DNA of 64,000 nt from Methylophilus sp. 42. Its GTDB lineage: Bacteria > Pseudomonadota > Gammaproteobacteria > Burkholderiales > Methylophilaceae. Position numbers and translations under genes: made by a program. Below, piece by piece: positions 18,215 through 25,728 of the stretch (positions within the stretch are counted from its first letter, which is position 1; each line of letters opens with the position of its first letter). Under the pieces are notes generated by a model that saw nothing but the letters and a program-made list of their open reading frames with translations, searched no databases and was not told where the DNA came from. The DNA lies in assembly GCF_000384155.1 (NCBI RefSeq), contig NZ_KB913031.1:372001-436000 (forward strand), written 5' to 3'.

Positions 18215-19102
18215 ATGCGCTATCAGGTCGAGCACCAAACCCTATACAGCTACGATATTCCTGTGATCCAGTCACAGCAGTTATTGCATATGATGCCGCG
18301 CCAGACGGATTTTCAGCAGTGTGTGTCTTATACGCTGGTCTGTGAGCCGGTGCCTGCCGAGCAGTCACGGCGCCTGGATTTTTTTGGCAATCATAATGAT
18401 TACGTCACCTTATTGGTGCCACATGAGTCACTGGAGGTGACGTCGCGGTTTCAGGTGGATGTGCAGCCGCGGCCTATCCTGGCTGAACTATTACAAAGCC
18501 CGGCCTGGGAAAGCGTGCACGACACCTTGCAATTGCAGGCCACGCAACATTTAAGCGCCACGCCTTTTGTCTATGCCACGGCCAAGGTGCAAGTCAGCGA
18601 GGCGCTGGCCAGCTTTGCACGCCAGTGTTTCACCCCGCAACGGTCGTTGCTGGACGCCGCCATGGCACTCACCCAGCATATCTATTCCGAGTTTGAGTTT
18701 GACCCGCAAGCGACAGATATCTCCACGCCGCTGGATGAAGTGCTCAAAGGTCGCCGCGGTGTTTGCCAGGATTTTGCCCACCTGATGATCGGTGCCTTGC
18801 GTTCACTGGGCCTGGCATGCCGCTACGTCAGCGGCTATATCCTCACACACCCGCCCGCAGGGCAGCCGCGTATGGTTGGTGCGGACGCGTCACATGCCTG
18901 GGTGTCGGTGTATTGCCCGGTGTATGGCTGGGTGGACTTTGACCCGACCAATAACTGCCTGGTGCAGCAAGAGCATATTACCGTGGCCTGGGGCCGCGAT
19001 TTCAGCGATGTATCCCCCATGCGTGGCGTCGTACTGGGTGGTGGTCAGCAACATTTGACCGTGAATGTCACGGTGACGCCGCTAGAATACACTACGGTTT
19101 AG
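18215..19102 (+). CDS. Transglutaminase-like cysteine protease
   Basis: A 295-aa protein with the N-terminal beta region common to bacterial transglutaminase-like proteins and the core domain with triad C184 (GVCQDFAH), H227 (ASHAWVSV) and D243 (DFDPTN). The catalytic Cys number happens to equal that in the DUF2126 fusion, showing that the N-terminal half of that protein and this one share a complete two-domain architecture. AAGGA precedes the ATG, and the gene follows the ATP-grasp stop by 9 bp. In this operon type it is expected to hydrolyse or transfer amide bonds on the peptide product of the ligases. That role is inferred. Confidence 0.9.
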   Translation: MRYQVEHQTLYSYDIPVIQSQQLLHMMPRQTDFQQCVSYTLVCEPVPAEQSRRLDFFGNHNDYVTLLVPHESLEVTSRFQVDVQPRPILAELLQSPAWESVHDTLQLQATQHLSATPFVYATAKVQVSEALASFARQCFTPQRSLLDAAMALTQHIYSEFEFDPQATDISTPLDEVLKGRRGVCQDFAHLMIGALRSLGLACRYVSGYILTHPPAGQPRMVGADASHAWVSVYCPVYGWVDFDPTNNCLVQQEHITVAWGRDFSDVSPMRGVVLGGGQQHLTVNVTVTPLEYTTV

Positions 19103-19180
19103 CTTTACCCTCAGCACGATTTGCAGCGTTTTCAGCAGGCGGTTTGATGTGAGTCAATTCTGGAGGCATGCGCATCGTTT

Positions 19181-19253
19181 AATCTACCCCCTGTGAGGAC
19201 GTAGATTCAGTAGTAAAGTCTACGATTGGCCCCGACTTGTCGGGGCATTTTTT
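19181..19253 (+). terminator. Rho-independent terminator with competing upstream hairpins
   Basis: A 7-bp GC stem GCCCCGA/TCGGGGC with loop CTTG (19229-19246) followed by ATTTTTTTG is a strong intrinsic terminator for the transglutaminase operon. It may also serve the convergent amidase gene. Just before it, GTAGA at 19201-19205 can pair either with the upstream AATCTAC (19181-19187) or with TCTAC at 19219-19223. The two folds exclude each other. Confidence 0.8.
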
Positions 19254-19266
19254 TGCCTGCACATCA

Positions 19267-20160
19267 TTAACCATAGCGCTGTTTATATTCATCCTTGAGT
19301 AATTGCCTGAATTCAGTCATGGTCATTGACAGCGCACCGCCCGGGTCATTTTTGCGCCAGCGGCCTATGCCTTTGGGGCCAGCCACTTCGTCATGGCCGA
19401 GTACATAGTCAAAGTCAAACACGCTGGGGTTGTTTGCTTTGGCCCATAGCAGAAACTCAATCAGCGTGGTTTCCTGCGCTTTGCTATAAGGCAAGTAAGC
19501 ACCGGCCAGCATGTTGTCGGTGTTTTGATCAATCACGCGTACTTTTTTGGCGTCTATGGGCTGTTTGTGGCCGGTATCCCAATAGGTGTAATACTTGCCG
19601 TTATGTACTTCGAGCCGCCCGGGATTGGTGATTTCAATACCCACCAGAAAGTTGGAGACGCCACTGCGTTTTTCACCAGCGATGGTCCAGGCGCTTTCGC
19701 CAGCATGATAGCCCCATTGGTTGAGCGGATTAGCTTGCACCAGTTTGCCGTCGGTGCTGATGCAGCAAAAGAAATACGGGCTGCCCGAAATGGCACTCAC
19801 TGCATTTTCAAGGCCTTTGGTATATTGTCCGGCGGTGAAATGCACGATGGCGCCATAGGGATAGGATTTTGGGTATTCACCCTGTGCCGCGCGTTTAATG
19901 TCCGTGCGTACGACGGCTTCTGGATACCACAGTTTTCTTTCGCCGAGCGGATAGCGCTTTTTTTCAGAGACCACTGCCTCCGGATGCAAACTGGGGCGGG
20001 GTGGTTCCGGCGGCCTGAACTCTTCGGGGACCGGCTCTTCCAGCAATTGCGACAGGATTTCAATCTGGCTGAGTGCCAGTGCATCCACTTTCGGGTCGGC
20101 AGACAGTCTGGCGATTTGCATGGCTGACCAGCGCAAGGTATACAGTTTTGCTTTGTCCAT
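19267..20160 (-). CDS. N-acetylmuramoyl-L-alanine amidase (Amidase_2 family)
   Basis: A 297-aa peptidoglycan amidase that cleaves the lactyl-amide bond between MurNAc and the stem peptide. The amidase_2 core lies at about 100-280: 'GAIVHFTAG' with zinc ligand H107, 'QWGYHAGES' (H152), 'VGIEITN' and 'YVLGHDEVAGPKGIGRW ... DPGGAL' with H256 and D272. There is no signal peptide. The first 80 residues form a helical, Pro-rich leader. Cytoplasmic amidases without signal peptides are often phage-derived lysins, but no holin or other phage gene is near. It may instead act in wall recycling. Confidence 0.82.
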   Translation of the reverse strand: MDKAKLYTLRWSAMQIARLSADPKVDALALSQIEILSQLLEEPVPEEFRPPEPPRPSLHPEAVVSEKKRYPLGERKLWYPEAVVRTDIKRAAQGEYPKSYPYGAIVHFTAGQYTKGLENAVSAISGSPYFFCCISTDGKLVQANPLNQWGYHAGESAWTIAGEKRSGVSNFLVGIEITNPGRLEVHNGKYYTYWDTGHKQPIDAKKVRVIDQNTDNMLAGAYLPYSKAQETTLIEFLLWAKANNPSVFDFDYVLGHDEVAGPKGIGRWRKNDPGGALSMTMTEFRQLLKDEYKQRYG

Positions 20161-20419
20161 CGTGGGGCTCCTTTACGATTTGATACTTTGTCGATTGAAG
20201 TGCCGCCACCTGTTCATCCACGCTACTGTGGCGATCTCTGTATGGCATGAACCGCCGGTGTGCTGGTGTCATGTGCTTTTATATTAGCCACCCTTTGTTA
20301 AGTTGTGTTGATTTGACTGGATGTTGGCGACAAATAAACGTATATATGCTGAAAAGTGTGTGTTTAGCCGCAACTCAGTCGCGGTAAAATAGGGTTTTAT
20401 TTGCACATGAGCATTGTCA

Positions 20420-21091
20420 GTGATTAAAGCGGCTATTTTTGACATGGACGGTCTGCTGATCGATTCCGAGCGCATTATTATGCAAGGCTGCATCCAGGCA
20501 GCAGCTACTATCGGCATCACTTATACACAGGCCGAATATGTCGAGCTGGTGGGGCGGGTATGGTCAGATTCCACGCGGCTGATGACGCAACAGTTGGGCA
20601 GCGAAGCTAACTTCCAGCACGTGATGCAGGGCTTGAATGCGTTTCTAGCACTGCGCGATCATGCATTTCCGCTCAAACATGGCGCGCAGGCCTTGTTGCA
20701 GTATTACCAGTCACAAGGCATTGTCTGCAGTGTGGCCTCTTCTTCGCCGATTCCGCATATCACCCATCGCTTGACGCACACCGGTGTACTGGATTATTTC
20801 AGCCATGTCACCAGCGGGCAGGAAGTCAAACGCGGTAAACCTCACCCGGATATTTACTTATTGGCGCTGGAAAAACTGGGATTGCCCGCAGAGGAATGCA
20901 TTGCGTTTGAAGACAGCGAACTGGGTGCACAGGCCGCGATTGCCGCAGGTTTGCGCGTGGTAGTGGTGCCAGATCTGCGGCAGCCAAGCGAACTGGTAAG
21001 AGCGCATGCACATCAAGTGGTAGAAAGCCTGCAACACTGGCTGGAGCAACATGACAGCCTGGCCGGTTGTGTCTTAGCGCGGGCTGAGTAG
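20420..21091 (+). CDS. HAD-superfamily phosphatase (beta-phosphoglucomutase-like)
   Basis: A 223-aa HAD subfamily I enzyme. The nucleophile motif DMDG is at residues 8-11 (D8 and D10), 'CSVASSSP' is motif II, the Lys of motif III lies in 'VKRGKPHPD', and 'CIAFEDSELGAQAA' is motif IV. The four-helix cap lies between motifs I and II. Closest by pattern are sugar-phosphate phosphatases such as 2-deoxyglucose-6-phosphatase (YniC), and substrate cannot be fixed. The start is unclear: GTG 20420 is used here, with TTG 20414 in frame upstream. It overlaps the convergent tpm gene by 18 bp. Confidence 0.85.
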   Translation: MIKAAIFDMDGLLIDSERIIMQGCIQAAATIGITYTQAEYVELVGRVWSDSTRLMTQQLGSEANFQHVMQGLNAFLALRDHAFPLKHGAQALLQYYQSQGIVCSVASSSPIPHITHRLTHTGVLDYFSHVTSGQEVKRGKPHPDIYLLALEKLGLPAEECIAFEDSELGAQAAIAAGLRVVVVPDLRQPSELVRAHAHQVVESLQHWLEQHDSLAGCVLARAE

Positions 21092-21712
21092 CCAGGCCGT
21101 TTCTTCAGCCGGATACTGTCCTTTCAAGCCTTTTTCCATCGTGATGCTGGCTAACTCTTTCAGCACATAATGTGCCTGATAGTGGGTGGCTACTTCTTCT
21201 TTGTGGACGCTAAAGGGCGGGCCAGGCACTAAGGACTGGTCATATTGGAAACTGACCAGCAATTGCGGTGCCGTTTGCGTGATGGCCATCAGGGATTGGC
21301 AGTATTGTTTGCGCATCTCGTCTGGCAAGGCAATCAGGGCCGCGCGGTCATAGGTGGCATCCACGGTGCCGAGCTGGTCTTGGGTGAGTGCGAAAAAGTC
21401 ACCTTGAAATATCTCTATTTGTTTGGCACGATAGTGCCTGAGGCCACCTGATTGTGTGACTCTTGGTGTGAGTTTAAGCTCCGCAAACAATGCATCCACC
21501 GCTAATGCGCTGAGCTCAGCCCCCACGACTTGCATGCCTTGCGCCAATAACCAGTGAATGTCCAGCGTTTTTCCGCATAAGGGGACAAACACCCGTTGGC
21601 CGGGTTGCAAGTTTAGTGCGTGAAAGTGCGCCAATAAAAACGGATTCACTTCACTTAAGTGAAAACCGATGTGCTGGTGTTGCCAGCGCTGATGCCAGAA
21701 GTCGTGATGCAT
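21074..21712 (-). CDS. tpm: Thiopurine S-methyltransferase
   Basis: A 212-aa SAM-dependent methyltransferase of the TPMT family. The start 'FWHQRWQHQHIGFHLSEVNP' is characteristic, followed by the SAM loop 'RVFVPLCGKTLDIHWLLAQG' and 'VDATYDRAALIALP'. Bacterial TPMT enzymes methylate thiols, selenium and tellurium species and similar soft nucleophiles; the native substrate is uncertain. Length matches the family. It is convergent with and overlaps the HAD phosphatase gene. Confidence 0.9.
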   Translation of the reverse strand: MHHDFWHQRWQHQHIGFHLSEVNPFLLAHFHALNLQPGQRVFVPLCGKTLDIHWLLAQGMQVVGAELSALAVDALFAELKLTPRVTQSGGLRHYRAKQIEIFQGDFFALTQDQLGTVDATYDRAALIALPDEMRKQYCQSLMAITQTAPQLLVSFQYDQSLVPGPPFSVHKEEVATHYQAHYVLKELASITMEKGLKGQYPAEETAWLLSPR

Positions 21713-21765
21713 AGGGTGTTCAGGTGATGGAATAGCACCCAGTATAAAGCATGACGCTGGCCAGC

Positions 21766-23013
21766 TTATTTACCGGCCAGTTGGCTCAGTTTGGCTTGCG
21801 CTTCCAGCACGCCTTCTTCCACGCCGGCCGCTTCCGTGAGTTTGGCTACGTTGTCGCGCGTAAAAAAGCCATCAAAGCCATCGTAGCGTTGCACGTATTC
21901 AATAATCAGTGAGGAATGCTCCGAGGCATTGGAGAATATCTGTTTCAGGCCTTCTTCTTTCGAGCCGATCACATCCAGCAAAAAGCCTTTGCCCTGGCTG
22001 GCAATCGCATTGACGACAAAGTCGATATTTTCCTTGCCATCGCGCGTGCCGTCTTTCACCGATAAAGCAATGTGGTGCAAGCGCGGGCCATAGTTGCGTA
22101 CAAAGGTTTCGGTCGGCGAGGGCAGTTTCTCCAGGTGATTCACAAAGTAGGGCGTGTTGTTGGCGGTGAACACTTTGGCCGGGCTTTTGGTTTCGGCAAA
22201 ACCATGCACACTCTTGGTGACATTGGTTGAGGAGTTCTGGTCCCAGATATTGTAAGCGCCCCAGAAAAAATAGCTGGACCAGGATAGGTACTCCAGAATC
22301 GCCACTTCACGGTTCTGGCTATAGACGCGCGTGGCCAGGTGGTCGACCGGCAGAATCAGGTCGTCTATACGCAGCTTGGCTTGCTGGTCTTTGGCTTGCT
22401 CATACGCGGCCTGCACATCGGTGCGTATGGTGCTGATGCCTAGTGAATACACACGCAGTTCGCCAGGATCTCGTTTCATATAGCCAACGATATTATGCGT
22501 ATACGGCGACGGCTTGCTGATCGCCACATTGCCAGGCAGCTCCAGTTTGCGTACCTCGTCTTGCGTGAAAAAGCGGAATTCGCGCTCTTCCTGTAATTTG
22601 ACCACCTCATGCATATTGCTGACGCGGATAATCTCGCCCATATAGCGGCTATTGGGTTTGCGCGCACCCACCGGGTAAATTTCATTCAGTGAACGGAAAA
22701 TACCACGCAGGTTGGGGTCTTTGACCTCGCGTACCAGCAAGTCTGGCGAGTTGAGGTCTATACGCAACACATGCGTCCAGTGTTTCTCACTCTCCAGCGT
22801 GACCAGGTAATGGTAGGAGGTCATCAGAGACAATTCAGCGATATATTGAATTGAATGATCCGGGTCCACCGTGATCATCAGCGCATCAATTTCCTGAATC
22901 ATCTCCGTCAGACCCATCTGATCGCGCTCTTCAAGCAGCTTTTGTAAATACTCCTCAAAGAAGGCTGAGTTTTGTTTGTCGCCGTGGCGGGCAAAGTCGA
23001 GTGAGTTAATCAT
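21766..23013 (-). CDS. VOC-superfamily, HPPD-like non-heme iron dioxygenase candidate
   Basis: A 415-aa protein whose C-terminal half looks like 4-hydroxyphenylpyruvate dioxygenase. H225 in 'LPVDHLATRVYS', H313/H314 in 'GPRLHHIALSV' and E372 in 'SSLIIEYVQRYDGFDGFF' are placed like the two His and one Glu that hold the iron. The first 200 residues are not the usual N-terminal VOC domain of HPPD by eye, and are of unknown role. No homogentisate or tyrosine pathway gene is near, so true HPPD activity is doubtful. The gene stands alone, with a terminator-bounded gene upstream of it. Confidence 0.65.
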   Translation of the reverse strand: MINSLDFARHGDKQNSAFFEEYLQKLLEERDQMGLTEMIQEIDALMITVDPDHSIQYIAELSLMTSYHYLVTLESEKHWTHVLRIDLNSPDLLVREVKDPNLRGIFRSLNEIYPVGARKPNSRYMGEIIRVSNMHEVVKLQEEREFRFFTQDEVRKLELPGNVAISKPSPYTHNIVGYMKRDPGELRVYSLGISTIRTDVQAAYEQAKDQQAKLRIDDLILPVDHLATRVYSQNREVAILEYLSWSSYFFWGAYNIWDQNSSTNVTKSVHGFAETKSPAKVFTANNTPYFVNHLEKLPSPTETFVRNYGPRLHHIALSVKDGTRDGKENIDFVVNAIASQGKGFLLDVIGSKEEGLKQIFSNASEHSSLIIEYVQRYDGFDGFFTRDNVAKLTEAAGVEEGVLEAQAKLSQLAGK

Positions 23014-23141
23014 GGTGCTTCAACATTAAATGTAAAACCATGTTTAAGCAAGGCGCGTTCCACTTGGCTTTGCCGGAAAAAACCAATTGCTATCAGTGAG
23101 TTGGCATAAAAGTGATGGGTGCTTCGCAGCACACAAAATGC

Positions 23142-23167
23142 AACAGGGCAGCCATGGCTGCCCTGTT
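23142..23167 (-). terminator. Intrinsic terminator downstream of the small exported-protein gene
   Basis: A perfect 13-bp palindrome, AACAGGGCAGCCA paired with TGGCTGCCCTGTT, lies 27 bp after the stop of the minus-strand gene at 23194-23505. T-rich sequence follows on both strands, so it can work in either direction. Confidence 0.7.
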
Positions 23168-23193
23168 TTAGTGCTTTCTTGCTGTCTGAATGG

Positions 23194-23505
23194 TCAACGG
23201 CTTTTACCACTTAATGAGCCGCGCTTGAGGATAGGGTCATCATATGAAATACAGCGACCCATGCCGAGAAAGCTCGGGCGCATACCAAGCGGACAGCCGT
23301 TGCTACGCTCAAATTCTTCCACTTTGACTTTGGCCACCGCGGCCTTTTTGGCGTCTTTAAACTCCCAATAGCCGTTGGAGTGCAGGACTACCTCGTCGCC
23401 TTCTGGCGTTTTGGCTTGAATATCGTCGTCGGCAGATTGGCTGGCAAAACTGTAAGAGGAAGCAAAGCATATGGCAATTAAAAGCCAGCGCGCAGTGTGT
23501 GACAT
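23194..23505 (-). CDS. Small exported protein of unknown function
   Basis: A 103-aa protein with a signal peptide (about 1-22, cleavage near SFA|SQS). The mature part contains 'TPEGDEVVLHSNGYWEFKD', a motif seen in short periplasmic beta proteins, then a Lys-rich stretch and a pair of cysteines (C71 and C85) that could form a disulfide. It lies 64 bp upstream of a terminator-bounded end and 64 bp downstream of prlC on the same strand. No function can be assigned. Confidence 0.65.
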   Translation of the reverse strand: MSHTARWLLIAICFASSYSFASQSADDDIQAKTPEGDEVVLHSNGYWEFKDAKKAAVAKVKVEEFERSNGCPLGMRPSFLGMGRCISYDDPILKRGSLSGKSR

Positions 23506-23569
23506 TAAGGCGTCCTTGTATAAAGTAAATTAAAAAGCCAAGTCTGGCGAGACCTGGCTTGAGGTTGCG

Positions 23570-25600
23570 TTAGTGGCTCATGCCGTTATGTCTGAGCAAG
23601 GCATCCATGCTGGGTTCGCGGCCTCTAAAGGCAACAAACGATTCCATGGCCGGGCGGGCACCGCCTTGCGCTAGCACTTCATTCTTAAAGCGGCTACCCG
23701 CTGTTTCAGACAATACGCCCAGTTCTTCAAACAGGCTGTAGGCATCGGCGGATAATACTTCTGCCCATTTGTAGCTGTAATAGCCCGCGGCATAACCACC
23801 GGCAAAAATATGGCTAAAGCTGTTCGGGAAGCGGTTCCATGCCGGTGGGCGTAATACGGCCACTTCGTCACGTACTTGTGCCAGGATATCCAGAGCGGTT
23901 TGCTTGCCAGCGGGGTCAAACGTGCTGTGCAGGCGCATATCAAACAATGAGAATTCAATTTGACGCACGGTTTGCATGCCGGCCTGGAAGTTTTTGGCCG
24001 CGACCATTTTGTCGAACAGGGCGCGTGGCAATTGCTCGCCAGTTTCCACGTGGGCGGTCATATGGCGCAACACGTCCCATTCCCAGCAGAAGTTTTCCAT
24101 AAACTGGCTCGGCAGTTCGACAGCATCCCATTCCACGCCCTTGATGCCAGACACGCTGTATTCATCGACTTGCGTCAGCATATGGTGCAGGCCATGACCA
24201 AACTCATGGAACAGTGTAATCACTTCGTCATGCGTAAACAGCGCCGGTTTGTCACCGACCGGGGCGGAGAAGTTACAGGTCAGGTAGGCGACTGGCAGCT
24301 CAATGCCGTTGGCAGTTTTGCGGCGCGTGATGCATTCGTCCATCCAGGCACCCCCGCGCTTGCCCTGGCGCGCGTACAAGTCGATATAAAAGTAGGCAAT
24401 CGGCTGGCGCTGCTGGTCGCTGATTTCATAAAAGCCCGCATCTTTATGCCACAGCGGCGCATCGGTTTTACGCACTTGTACGCCAAAAATGGTTTCCACC
24501 ACTTTAAACAGTCCCGCCAGCACCTTATCTTCGGGGAAGTATTGTTTGACCTCCTGGTCGGAGAAGGCGTATTTCTCCTCGCGCAGTTTTTCGCTGATAA
24601 ACGCCACATCCCAGGCTTGCATATCGCTAAAGCCGAGTTTTTCGGCATAGGCTTTCAGTTCGGCCATGTCTTTCTCGGCATATGGTTTGGCGCGTTTAGC
24701 CAGCGTATCCAAAAAGTCGATCACCTGTGCTGGTGTGTCCGCCATTTTGGTCGCCAGTGACAGCTCGGCATAGTTATTAAAGCCCAGCAGTTGTGCTTCT
24801 TCACGTTTGAGTTTGAGCAGGTCGGCAATCAGGTGGGTGTTATCCCACTCGGGCTTGCTGAATTCTGAGGCACGCGTGGCATAGGCGCGATATAGTATTT
24901 CGCGCAGTGCGCGGTTTTCGCAATATTGCATCACCGGCATATAGGACGGGAAATGCAGGCTAAACAGATAGCCTGTTTTGCCTTCGGCCTTGGCGGCTTC
25001 AGCTGCTGCTTGCAGGGCGTCTTCCGGCAAGCCGCCGAGTTCGTCCGCAGTTGCGACCACATGTTTAAAGTCGTTGGTGTTATCGAGAATGTTCTCTTCA
25101 AACTTGCTACCCAATTTAGACAGTTGCTCGGCAATGGCTTTAAAGCGGACTTTTTCTGCCGCTGCCAATTCCGCGCCGCCCAGTTTGAAGCCGCGTACTT
25201 CATTGTCTATGATCTTTTGCTGCGCGCGGCTGAGTTTCGCATAACCTGCACTGACCTGAATGGTTTTGTATTTGTTATACAGACGTTCATCTTGTGACAG
25301 GTCGCTATAAAAATCAGTCAGTTTGGCCAGATTGTCATTGTAGGCTTCACGCAGTTCTGGCGTATTGACCACGGCGTTCATATGGCCGACCGGTCCCCAG
25401 CTACGCGATAGTTTTTCCGAATAGTTTTCGATCGGTTGCACAAAGTTTTGCCAGTCAGGGGTGTCAGTTGCTGTGGCTAATTGCTCAACCAGGGTACGGC
25501 CTTCAGCCAGCAGGCTGTCAATCGCCGGCGACACATGCTCAGGGCGGATGTCATCGAATTTTGGCAGGCCGTTAAAAACGAGTAATGGATTGGTGCTCAC
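23570..25600 (-). CDS. prlC: Oligopeptidase A (M3 family zinc peptidase)
   Basis: A 676-aa cytoplasmic metallopeptidase that degrades oligopeptides, including cleaved signal peptides. The zinc motif HEFGH sits in 'ITLFHEFGHGLHHML', with the third ligand Glu in 'VELPSQFMENFCWE' downstream. I start at GTG 25600 because AAAGGA lies 6 bp before it and the resulting N-terminus (VSTNPLL) matches the E. coli protein. An in-frame TTG at 25651 would add 17 residues with no support. Length agrees with the family (about 680). Confidence 0.95.
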   Translation of the reverse strand: MSTNPLLVFNGLPKFDDIRPEHVSPAIDSLLAEGRTLVEQLATATDTPDWQNFVQPIENYSEKLSRSWGPVGHMNAVVNTPELREAYNDNLAKLTDFYSDLSQDERLYNKYKTIQVSAGYAKLSRAQQKIIDNEVRGFKLGGAELAAAEKVRFKAIAEQLSKLGSKFEENILDNTNDFKHVVATADELGGLPEDALQAAAEAAKAEGKTGYLFSLHFPSYMPVMQYCENRALREILYRAYATRASEFSKPEWDNTHLIADLLKLKREEAQLLGFNNYAELSLATKMADTPAQVIDFLDTLAKRAKPYAEKDMAELKAYAEKLGFSDMQAWDVAFISEKLREEKYAFSDQEVKQYFPEDKVLAGLFKVVETIFGVQVRKTDAPLWHKDAGFYEISDQQRQPIAYFYIDLYARQGKRGGAWMDECITRRKTANGIELPVAYLTCNFSAPVGDKPALFTHDEVITLFHEFGHGLHHMLTQVDEYSVSGIKGVEWDAVELPSQFMENFCWEWDVLRHMTAHVETGEQLPRALFDKMVAAKNFQAGMQTVRQIEFSLFDMRLHSTFDPAGKQTALDILAQVRDEVAVLRPPAWNRFPNSFSHIFAGGYAAGYYSYKWAEVLSADAYSLFEELGVLSETAGSRFKNEVLAQGGARPAMESFVAFRGREPSMDALLRHNGMSH

Positions 25601-25705
25601 AACGTATCCTTTGAGGGTTGCAATATCTGATAGAGGCCTATTATTGGCCAAATGTTCGCGTTTGGGTGATTGTATATATTGATGATGGTGATGAGTTTAC
25701 TAAAT

Positions 25706-25728
25706 GCAAGAGGCTGCGCGCCTCTTGC
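25706..25728 (-). terminator. Hairpin at the end of the PTS operon
   Basis: A perfect 9-bp stem GCAAGAGGC/GCCTCTTGC with a 5-nt loop begins at the last base of the ptsI stop codon. The run after it on the minus strand is only weakly T-rich, so termination is probable rather than certain. Confidence 0.55.

Noticed and set aside
23010-23210. A 66-codon minus-strand frame between the VOC gene and the small exported-protein gene.
   Set aside because: It reads straight through the perfect terminator palindrome at 23142-23167 and overlaps the end of the upstream gene.
23960-24760. A 266-codon open frame opposite prlC.
   Set aside because: It is the antisense of a highly conserved enzyme and resembles no protein family.
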